DNA from: Erysipelotrichaceae bacterium
Lineage (GTDB): Bacteria; Bacillota_I; Bacilli_A; Erysipelotrichales; Coprobacillaceae
DNA: 9,728 nt
Assembly: GCA_021200395.1 (NCBI GenBank)
Contig: JAJQGQ010000031.1
Span: forward strand, 1-9,728
Direction: 5' to 3'
The notes under the pieces are model-generated. The model was not told the DNA's origin. It did no database searches and saw nothing but the letters and a program-made list of their open reading frames with translations. Position numbers and translations under genes: made by a program. The stretch's first letter is position 1; each line of letters opens with the position of its first letter. Shown here in pieces: positions 1 through 5,204 of the stretch.

Positions 1-14
1 TTATATAAAATATT

Positions 15-43
15 TTGTCATATTTCTTGATACAAATTATATA
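15..43 (+). promoter_or_regulatory. Candidate promoter of the L,D-transpeptidase-like gene
   Basis: A -35-like TTGTCA (15-20) is followed after 17 bases by TATATA (38-43), about 50 bases before the start codon at 96. A second TATAAT at 58-63 has no good -35 partner at normal spacing. The region is very AT-rich, so chance matches are likely and the call is tentative. Confidence 0.35.
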
Positions 44-95
44 TTCAACAAATAAGTTATAATATTTATAATTTAAAAGGTAAAGGAAATATCAA

Positions 96-1616
96 ATGAA
101 TATTTTAAAAAAGACATCTTCTAAGATAGTCGTTATTATTCTTGCTATTATACTCATTATTGGTATTGTATATTATTCCAAAGAGGATGAATCTTCAGTT
201 TTGGTTTTATTAAATGATACCATTGAAGTAGAATATGGTAACACCATTTCTTTAGAAGCTAAAGATTATATTGATACAAAACAAATCGATGAAGAAATCA
301 TTTCTTCCATTCAAGTTACTACTGATGCTATAAACGAAACACAAACAACTACCAACGAAGATGGTGAAGACATTGTTTCAAAATATGATTATCCACCTGT
401 TGGTGAATATACTGTAACTATAAGCTATAAACAAGAGCAAGCATTTGTAAATGTTAATGTCGTAGATACAACTGCTCCAATATTTGATAATGTTGATAGT
501 ACATATACATTAGAAAAAGGATCAAATATGGATTTATCCAATATAAGTACTTCTGATTTATCTGATGTAACCATATCTATCAATGATGAAAATGTTGATT
601 ATGAAAATGTTGGATCATACAAAGCAACTATCATCGCAACTGATTCATACGAAAATAAAACGGAAGTTGAAATAACGATAGAAATAGTTACTGGTGAAAA
701 TGATTCTGATGAATCAACAAGTGCAGAAAATAATACAACTGATATAACTTTTACAGATGTCAATGAAACAGTGTATGTAATCAATACATCTACACTTAAT
801 ATACGTTCAGGTGCAAGTACAAGTTATTCACAAATAGGAACATTATCAAAAGGAACTTCTGTTAAACGTACAGGGACATCTGATGCTGGATGGAGTCGCA
901 TTGAATACAATGGACAGACAGCTTATGCTTCTTCTAAATATTTGAGCACAACTAAACCGAGTACAACTTCATCAAATACAAGCTCCAGTTCTTCATCTAG
1001 CAGTACATCTGCAGGTTTTGATGTATCATCATTAAAAGTTGCTAGTAGTACTAATAAAATTATTATAGTTTCTGTTTCATCAACATCTTCATCTAATGGT
1101 TCTTTTAAATACTATGAGAAATCCAATGGTACTTGGAAGACAGTTATTAGTACTACTGCCAATCTTGGTCAATATGGTATCGGTAAAACCAGGGAAGGAG
1201 ATAGAAAAACACCAACAGGGACTTATCATTTTTCTAAATTAATGGGTATTGCATCTAATCCAGGTACTATAATGTCATATACGCAAATAACCTCTTCAAT
1301 GTATTGGTGTGGTGGTGAAAATTATTATAATCAGCTTGTTGATGAAAGTGTTTCAACCCATGATTGTGATAAAACTAAAGATGAACATTTAATTGATTAT
1401 TCTCCAGGATATAAGTATCTGGCAGTAATTAATTATAATTCGTCAAATGTTTATAACAAAGGTTCAGCCATCTTTCTACATTGCAAAACAAGTTCTCCTA
1501 ATACAGATGGGTGCATTGCTATTTCAGAAAGTGAAATGAAGAAAATGATGACTTATATTGATTCAAGTACTGTTATTATTATTGATACAGAAAACAATAT
1601 AAAAAGTAAATATTAG
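96..1616 (+). CDS. Membrane-anchored L,D-transpeptidase-like protein (Ig-like + SH3b + YkuD domains)
   Basis: The protein has 506 residues. A short basic N-terminus and one hydrophobic segment (about residues 11-27) anchor it in the membrane with the rest outside. Two beta-rich Ig-like stretches follow (about 35-122 and 124-198; the second begins with the typical DTTAPIF). Next come an SH3b wall-binding domain (about 225-287, with LNIRSGAS and a late W-SRIEYNGQTAYASS) and a Ser/Thr-rich linker (288-306). A C-terminal YkuD domain (about 318-505) contains GKTREGDRKTPTGTYHF and the catalytic pair H462 and C473 in FLHCKTSSPNTDGCIAIS. YkuD enzymes cross-link or modify peptidoglycan through this Cys. 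The pair is closer together than in classical YkuD proteins and DGC replaces HGC, as in a known divergent subgroup. The start is supported by AAAGGTAAAGGA upstream. The gene stands alone with its own terminator and is probably a host gene outside the mobile element. Confidence 0.85.
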   Translation: MNILKKTSSKIVVIILAIILIIGIVYYSKEDESSVLVLLNDTIEVEYGNTISLEAKDYIDTKQIDEEIISSIQVTTDAINETQTTTNEDGEDIVSKYDYPPVGEYTVTISYKQEQAFVNVNVVDTTAPIFDNVDSTYTLEKGSNMDLSNISTSDLSDVTISINDENVDYENVGSYKATIIATDSYENKTEVEITIEIVTGENDSDESTSAENNTTDITFTDVNETVYVINTSTLNIRSGASTSYSQIGTLSKGTSVKRTGTSDAGWSRIEYNGQTAYASSKYLSTTKPSTTSSNTSSSSSSSSTSAGFDVSSLKVASSTNKIIIVSVSSTSSSNGSFKYYEKSNGTWKTVISTTANLGQYGIGKTREGDRKTPTGTYHFSKLMGIASNPGTIMSYTQITSSMYWCGGENYYNQLVDESVSTHDCDKTKDEHLIDYSPGYKYLAVINYNSSNVYNKGSAIFLHCKTSSPNTDGCIAISESEMKKMMTYIDSSTVIIIDTENNIKSKY

Positions 1617-1621
1617 ATTAT

Positions 1622-1654
1622 AAAGAGATGCTATTATTAAAATAGCATCTCTTT
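1622..1654 (+). terminator. Terminator of the L,D-transpeptidase-like gene
   Basis: A perfect 14-bp stem, AAAGAGATGCTATT (1622-1635) and AATAGCATCTCTTT (1641-1654), has a 5-base loop and begins 5 bases after the stop codon. The U-tract is short (CTTTCATCTTC), but the stem is strong. Because of the A and T flanks it could also stop leftward transcripts. Confidence 0.8.
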
Positions 1655-1728
1655 CATCTTCTAATTATATTTTTATACTTTTTTTCTTGGTTTTCGCATT
1701 ATATAGCGAATAATTGCTCGAATCAATT

Positions 1729-1751
1729 AAAAAGAGCTATTTCTAGCTCTT
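1729..1751 (-). terminator. Integrase transcript terminator
   Basis: Read on the minus strand, AAGAGCTA and TAGCTCTT form an 8-bp stem with a GAAA tetraloop followed by a U-tract. It lies about 50 bases after the integrase stop codon. It is well placed to end leftward transcription from the repressor/integrase unit before the host gene. Confidence 0.75.
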
Positions 1752-1800
1752 AAAACGTTATATTTTAATTTCAAAATAATTCGATAAAATCAATATATTT

Positions 1801-2952
1801 TTAATTGATTAATGTTGAATCATTGCTTTCGCCCACATTTTCCTCACACTTTTTATTGAAAACACGATTTAAAGCATCTCTTTTTTGTGTTTCATTGACG
1901 TGTGTATAAATGTTTAAAGTAGTGCTTGCGTTAGCGTGTCTAAGTATTTCTTGAGTTGTCTTAACGTCCACACCATTCATAACTAAAGAAGTTGCTAAAG
2001 TATGTCTTAACATATGAAAGTGAAAATCAATATCTAATTTACTAGCATATTTCTTGATTTGTGTTTGTACACATTCAGGACTTAAATAACAACCATTTTC
2101 ATCACTGATAATAACATCATGATGATTAACCTGAAACCAGTCAATTAATGCTTGTCTTAAATCATAAAATAATGGTATACTTGCTTTTGAAGATTTGTTT
2201 TTCATTTGGTGGGATGCGTATATCTTATCTTTTTTTATTCCATGATACACAAGTTTTTTATTAACATCTATGATATTTCTATCAAAATCAATATCACTTC
2301 TTTCAAGTGCAAATATCTCAGATGCTCTTAATCCAGTATAATAGCCGATTTTGACAGCAATAGAATATACATGATATTTATATTCTGTTTCATTGTCTAA
2401 TGCAGTCGTAAGCTTTAAAAAGTCCTCATGGCTGATAATATCATTATGATCATGATGATTATCTTGACCAATAACATTAACTCTTGATATTGGATTAACT
2501 GTTATATAGTCCATATCTAAAGCAAACTCAAATATACGATTTAAACATACTTTCATACTTTTATTTTCTTCAATACCTTTATCATTCCTTTTATTAAAGA
2601 ATTTCTGTAGCATAGCATGATCAATAGCTTTAATAGGATACCTAAACAACTCTTTAGCACGATTAACACGTGATCTTGTTGTTTGAATTGTGTTAGCTTG
2701 GTACTTGTTGGCACCTATCTCCAAAAATTCATCATACACTTGCTTGAATGTCTTGTTACATTCTTTTTTTATGTACCCATATTCAATTAATTGAGCTTTC
2801 ATAATAGTTTCATGATCTTGGGCTTGTTGCTTACCCTCTTTGGTACCAGCAAAACCACCCTTGAAATAACGCTTTGATACACCATTTTCCTTATAAGTGA
2901 AATTAACCTCATAAGAAAAACCATTTTTCTTTTTTCTTTTACAAATTCCCAT
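1801..2952 (-). CDS. int: Tyrosine site-specific integrase
   Basis: This 383-residue tyrosine recombinase inserts and excises the element. The N-terminal 1-60 (basic start, then FSYEVNFTY and KRYFKGGF) looks like the three-stranded arm-site DNA-binding domain of Tn916/phage-type integrases. Residues about 67-160 form the core-binding helical SAM-like domain, and 170-360 the catalytic domain. The active-site set is complete: R209 in YYTGLRASEIFAL, H313 and R316 in HFHMLRHTLATS, H339 in EILRHANASTT, and nucleophile Y349 in NIYTHV. The start is set by TAGGAG about 10 bases upstream. It follows the repressor gene on the same strand with a gap of about 77 bases, so the two may share a transcript. 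Its 3' end encodes ENVGES over a sequence that is repeated at 9606-9628, a possible recombination or arm-binding site. Confidence 0.95.
   Translation of the reverse strand: MGICKRKKKNGFSYEVNFTYKENGVSKRYFKGGFAGTKEGKQQAQDHETIMKAQLIEYGYIKKECNKTFKQVYDEFLEIGANKYQANTIQTTRSRVNRAKELFRYPIKAIDHAMLQKFFNKRNDKGIEENKSMKVCLNRIFEFALDMDYITVNPISRVNVIGQDNHHDHNDIISHEDFLKLTTALDNETEYKYHVYSIAVKIGYYTGLRASEIFALERSDIDFDRNIIDVNKKLVYHGIKKDKIYASHQMKNKSSKASIPLFYDLRQALIDWFQVNHHDVIISDENGCYLSPECVQTQIKKYASKLDIDFHFHMLRHTLATSLVMNGVDVKTTQEILRHANASTTLNIYTHVNETQKRDALNRVFNKKCEENVGESNDSTLIN
1827..1849. repeat. Left copy of terminal direct repeat (candidate att or integrase arm site)
   Basis: This 23-bp stretch lies inside the 3' end of int. 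It matches 9606-9628 in the same orientation at 20 of 23 positions, including 14 identical bases, TTTCGCCCACATTT (1827-1840). It is itself an imperfect tandem of an 11-base unit (TTTCGCCCACA then TTTTCCTCACA). Tandem units suit arm-type binding sites for the integrase N-terminal domain. A shared identical block suits a recombination core. The sequence alone does not decide between them. Confidence 0.55.
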
Positions 2953-3029
2953 TTCTTTTCATCTCCTATAATCATTCTAATCATGTGTTATAGGACTTAT
3001 CGAGGTTTAATTATTGGTTGTCAGTTGGT

Positions 3030-3497
3030 TTATAAATCTTCATCAGGAAGTTGACCATATAATTTTAAAAGAAGATCATTTTCATTCATTTCTTCTTTAC
3101 TATATTTTTTCATTAAGCATAAATCATAAAGATAATTAAAGGCTTTTTTTCTTCCTTCTTCATTGAGCATATAATACATTTCAAGAACTAAATAAGCATC
3201 ATTATCTTTATCATTGAAATAATGTTGAATTGATTCAATCAAAGTAGCCCCTTCACGTATGCTATCTAAATCAATCATTTTATCGTATTTACTCCAATCA
3301 ATACTATCATCATAAAGCTTTGAAACTGGTACTTCTAAAGCGTTAGCAATTCTTTCTAATGATGCTTTATTAGGCTCGCTTTTATCATTTTCATATTTAG
3401 CAATTCTTGAGTGATCTATACCAGTTAATCTTTCTAATTCTCTTTGAGAAATGCCCTTATCATTTCTATATTTTTTTATGTTTGTACCAATAGACAT
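3030..3497 (-). CDS. Cro/CI-family repressor (master repressor of the island)
   Basis: This is a 155-residue DNA-binding repressor. Residues 3-64 form an HTH_3 domain (NIKKYRNDKGISQRELERL, then GIDHSRIAKYENDKSEP and ANALEVPVSKLYDD). The rest (about 85-155) is predicted helical and probably serves dimerisation or regulation. There is no S24/LexA-type autoprotease domain and no HExxH ImmA-like domain, so control by RecA cleavage is unlikely. SaPI Stl repressors, likewise without a protease domain, are inactivated by binding a helper-phage protein. The ATG at 3497 is preferred over a GTG nine bases upstream because AAGAGGTGG lies 5-12 bases before the ATG and contains that GTG. It is divergent from the Cro-like gene and upstream of int on the same strand. 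Confidence 0.88.
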   Translation of the reverse strand: MSIGTNIKKYRNDKGISQRELERLTGIDHSRIAKYENDKSEPNKASLERIANALEVPVSKLYDDSIDWSKYDKMIDLDSIREGATLIESIQHYFNDKDNDAYLVLEMYYMLNEEGRKKAFNYLYDLCLMKKYSKEEMNENDLLLKLYGQLPDEDL

Positions 3498-3518
3498 TAT
3501 AACCACCTCTTAAAGTGA

Positions 3519-3547
3519 ATTATAACACATATTATTTTCAAGTGGTA
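3519..3547 (-). promoter_or_regulatory. Leftward (repressor) promoter
   Basis: On the minus strand, TATAAT (3519-3524) is preceded by TG one base before it (TGTTATAAT), an extended -10. A weak -35, TACCAC (3542-3547), sits at 17-base spacing. The expected transcript start is about 15 bases before the repressor ATG, giving a very short leader. The -35 overlaps the operator-like sequence at 3544-3561, which would allow autoregulation. Confidence 0.65.
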
Positions 3548-3561
3548 GTAAACTAAACACC
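3544..3561 (-). promoter_or_regulatory. Operator-like site 1 (repressor promoter)
   Basis: Read on the minus strand this is GGTGTTTAGTTTACTACC. It shares GGTG-TTTAGT--AC with the site at 3600-3615 and has GGT...ACC ends. It is less symmetric and two bases longer than the other two sites. It covers the -35 of the leftward promoter. Confidence 0.45.
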
Positions 3562-3599
3562 ATTATTTTATATAATAACAATACTTTTTTAATAAAAGG

Positions 3600-3615
3600 G
3601 GTTTACTAAATCACC
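3600..3615 (-). promoter_or_regulatory. Operator-like site 2 (Cro promoter -35)
   Basis: The minus strand reads GGTGATTTAGTAAACC, with GGT-N10-ACC ends. It matches the plus-strand site at 3641-3656 in 12 of 16 positions (pattern GGTGAnTnnGTnAACC). It covers the -35 of the rightward promoter, so a bound repressor would block it. Confidence 0.6.
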
Positions 3616-3630
3616 ACTTTATGCTATTAT
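3602..3630 (+). promoter_or_regulatory. Rightward early promoter of the island
   Basis: TTTACT (3602-3607), a 17-base spacer and TATTAT (3625-3630) form a good sigma-A-type promoter. Transcription would start near 3637 and read the Cro-like gene and the genes after it. Operator-like sites overlap its -35 (3600-3615) and lie just downstream of the start (3641-3656). Confidence 0.7.
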
Positions 3631-3640
3631 ATATCTAGTT

Positions 3641-3656
3641 GGTGAGTATGTCAACC
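3641..3656 (+). promoter_or_regulatory. Operator-like site 3 (downstream of the rightward start)
   Basis: GGTGAGTATGTCAACC has GGT-N10-ACC ends and lies within a GTTG...CAAC dyad. It agrees with the site at 3600-3615 (opposite strand) in 12 of 16 bases. It sits just after the expected transcript start, a typical place for a second repressor or Cro site. Confidence 0.58.
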
Positions 3657-3683
3657 CCATTAAACTAGAAAGGAAGTGTAAAA

Positions 3684-3887
3684 ATGAAAGAAAATGGCAT
3701 CGTATTAAATTTTGATAAAGTAATTATTGCTATTGCTAATGCTGATATGTCAGTAAAAGAGTTTTGTGATAAGGCTAATATTTACAATGGCACTTATCAA
3801 AGAATCAAAAAAGGTGAATGGCTGAAAACTAAAACTATTTCACGTATAGCAAAGGCTTTGAATTGTAAAGTTGAAGATCTAATTTGA
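3684..3887 (+). CDS. Cro-like HTH regulator
   Basis: This 67-residue protein is essentially one HTH domain. A first helix (about 8-20) is followed by SVKEFCDKANIYNGTYQRIKKGEW as the helix-turn-helix and TISRIAKALNCKVEDLI as the usual closing helices of the Cro/CI fold. It is the first gene of the rightward transcript and divergent from the repressor. It probably binds the shared operators to lower repressor synthesis after induction, like Cro in phages or Str in SaPIs. AGAAAGGAAGTG lies 5-16 bases before the ATG. The family is clear; the antagonistic role is inferred from position. Confidence 0.8.
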   Translation: MKENGIVLNFDKVIIAIANADMSVKEFCDKANIYNGTYQRIKKGEWLKTKTISRIAKALNCKVEDLI

Positions 3888-3905
3888 TGAAAGGGAGTAT
3901 TTATT

Positions 3906-4175
3906 ATGAATTGGAACCCTGAAAAGATTACAGTTGCACAGCTCATAGATACATTTATGAGTTTAGAAGATGATACTATTATTCAATTTATGAGATTTGG
4001 TAAAGGACTTGAAGAGATACCTATAAACGCTATACCAATACAAAAATTAAAGTTTGGTGATGATGAAACGCTCAAATACAGAGATTTCAAAATTCAGTAC
4101 TGGTATATAACAAAGGTTGCTACAGATTTCAATGAATCTAACATAGTATCAGAGATTGTTATTTACTTGTTTTAA
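3906..4175 (+). CDS. Unknown small early protein (89 aa)
   Basis: I do not recognise this protein. It has 89 residues and is acidic in the first half (MSLEDDTIIQF). Alternating hydrophobic stretches (PINAIPIQKLKFG; FKIQYWYITKVATDF; IVSEIVIYLF) suggest a small beta-rich fold. There is no signal peptide, membrane segment or metal motif. GGGAG lies about 9 bases before the ATG. It begins 18 bases after the Cro-like gene and ends about 20 bases before the next start, so it is part of the early operon. In PICIs this place is often taken by small regulators or helper-interaction proteins, but nothing in the sequence proves that here. Confidence 0.7.
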   Translation: MNWNPEKITVAQLIDTFMSLEDDTIIQFMRFGKGLEEIPINAIPIQKLKFGDDETLKYRDFKIQYWYITKVATDFNESNIVSEIVIYLF

Positions 4176-4195
4176 AAATGAAAGGAGTACCAGCA

Positions 4196-4387
4196 ATGAA
4201 AAGAGTTAGTAAGGATTATAGAAAAGGCTATATTTTAGCATTGGACTCATGTATAAGAGAAGGCTTTATTCTTAAGGAAGAAAAAGAACTTCTCTTGAAG
4301 GCTTTTGATAAGATGTATGAAGTATCAGACCAGCATATAATTAACGCTGGTAAAACCCTTATATCTAATCAGGATACTAACGACTGA
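4196..4387 (+). CDS. Unknown small early protein (63 aa)
   Basis: This is an unrecognised 63-residue, mainly helical protein (SKDYRKGYILALDSCIREGF, then KEEKELLLKAFDKMYEV). An in-frame ATG exists at 4178, but the codons after it are the ribosome binding site (AAAGGAG at 4180-4186). The ATG at 4196 is therefore the likely start, 9 bases further on. It has no membrane segment and no recognisable motif. It lies in the early operon between two other small genes. Confidence 0.65.
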   Translation: MKRVSKDYRKGYILALDSCIREGFILKEEKELLLKAFDKMYEVSDQHIINAGKTLISNQDTND

Positions 4388-4422
4388 TTAAAAGAGAAGG
4401 CAATAGAAGGAGATTGAAGGAA

Positions 4423-4530
4423 ATGGACGTTTATTCTATTAATTTTATGTTACTTGTGGTTAGTTTTTTTGAACTGTTTGTTATTTGTTGCTTGTTGGTT
4501 GTTTTTAAAGGTGGTGTTGATGATGACTAG
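4423..4530 (+). CDS. 35-residue single-pass membrane peptide
   Basis: This short reading frame encodes MDVYSINFMLLVVSFF, then ELFVICCLLVVFKGGVDDD. That is one long hydrophobic helix with a single Glu in the middle, two adjacent Cys and an acidic tail. AAGGAG (4407-4412) lies 10 bases before the ATG. Its stop codon (4528-4530) overlaps the start of the following HTH gene (ATGATG at 4520-4525), so the two may be translationally coupled. Its T-rich composition could produce hydrophobic residues by chance. It could be a leader peptide that sets expression of the downstream gene, or a membrane-active peptide. No antisense RNA promoter was evident. Confidence 0.45.
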   Translation: MDVYSINFMLLVVSFFELFVICCLLVVFKGGVDDD

Positions 4531-4963
4531 CATAGAAGAAAAAAATTCGATTCTTAAAGAACATGATGAACTTGAAAAGGAATATAACAAGCTTTGTAAC
4601 TCCAATGACTTGTTAACATCTAAACAATGGCAGGAACGTGAAGAACGCAAAAAGGCTATTTTGATAAGAATTGACAAGCTGAAAGCTATTGAAAATGCGT
4701 GGGATTCAGATGTAAAAGAGCCAGATCTAAACACTGTATCTTTACAAATGCTTACTATAAAGGACGTTTCACAGTTATTAAATTGTGGACGTGATCAAGT
4801 GAGAATGTATATTGAAGTTGGTATATTACACCCAATTAAGACAGGTAAAAATTATATGTTTGTCCCTGATGATATTCTTGAATTTCAGAGAACTTACAAG
4901 GGCTTGGATATGAGCAATAGAAAACAAGCATTGTTAAATTATCATAGATTGAACGAGGTATAA
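4520..4963 (+). CDS. Coiled-coil / helix-turn-helix protein, probable excisionase
   Basis: The product has about 147 residues. Residues 5-60 are charged and heptad-like (SIEEKNSILKEHDELEKEYN; REERKKAILIRIDKLKAIE) and suggest a coiled coil. Residues 77-126 are a MerR/excisionase-type HTH: MLTIKDVSQLLNCGRDQVRM, then YIEVGILHPIKTGKNYMFVP and DDILEFQRTYKG. This matches the family that binds attachment-site DNA and turns integrases toward excision. A TTG at 4454 would add a hydrophobic leader. However, AAAGGTGG (4507-4514) points to ATG 4520 or 4523, and the T-rich upstream part is better explained by the overlapping membrane peptide frame. Its early-operon position before the replication gene supports an Xis role, although it could instead be a transcriptional regulator. 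Confidence 0.75.
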   Translation: MMTSIEEKNSILKEHDELEKEYNKLCNSNDLLTSKQWQEREERKKAILIRIDKLKAIENAWDSDVKEPDLNTVSLQMLTIKDVSQLLNCGRDQVRMYIEVGILHPIKTGKNYMFVPDDILEFQRTYKGLDMSNRKQALLNYHRLNEV

Positions 4964-4967
4964 AACC

Positions 4968-5171
4968 ATGGCAAAAGGAAAAAAGGTTAATGATGAAAGC
5001 TTAAAAACTTGCATGGAACTATACAGAGTTATAGAAACACTATTATTAAATATTACTTTGTCTTTGGCTGATGATTTAGGAGATCAAAACATAGAAGTTA
5101 AAGCACTTATAACCAATGTTATGTTATTAAAGATTACAAATGACAAGCTAGCTAAGAAATTGAAATTATAG
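4968..5171 (+). CDS. Unknown small protein (67 aa)
   Basis: This is an unrecognised 67-residue, helical protein starting MAKGKKVNDESLKTCMEL, with a Leu/Ile-rich middle (VIETLLLNITLSLADDLGD) and a Lys-rich end (NDKLAKKLKL). Spacing of hydrophobic residues suggests two helices that could pack as a hairpin. It starts 5 bases after the HTH gene, with its ribosome binding site (GAGGT) inside that gene's last codons. It ends about 30 bases before the primase-helicase start. Its function is unknown; position hints at a replication or excision accessory. Confidence 0.65.
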   Translation: MAKGKKVNDESLKTCMELYRVIETLLLNITLSLADDLGDQNIEVKALITNVMLLKITNDKLAKKLKL

Positions 5172-5204
5172 AAGTTATCATTAAATGAAAGTGAGGTGAT
5201 TAAA

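Noticed and set aside
599..784. Minus-strand frame inside the L,D-transpeptidase gene.
   Set aside because: It is a shadow of the real gene with no ribosome binding site. The similar frames at 2799-2984, 4450-4734 and 9004-9312 on the minus strand were dismissed for the same reason.
1693..1710. Inverted repeat TTCGC-N8-GCGAA left of int, which could be the core site of a tyrosine recombinase.
   Set aside because: The arms are only 5 bp and there is no partner sequence in the right-end 130 bases, so it was not called.
1725..1760. The minus strand resembles the repeat:anti-repeat stem of a Cas9 guide RNA (GTTTTAAGAGCTAGAAATAGC).
   Set aside because: It is an 8-bp hairpin with a GAAA loop and a U-tract placed right after int. 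There are no repeats with spacers and no cas gene, so the terminator reading is sufficient and the likeness is coincidental.
4454..4519. N-terminal hydrophobic extension of the HTH protein from a TTG start.
   Set aside because: A good ribosome binding site at 4507-4514 serves the ATG at 4520 or 4523, TTG has none, and a membrane leader makes no sense on a DNA-binding protein. The T-rich stretch is better read as the membrane peptide in another frame.
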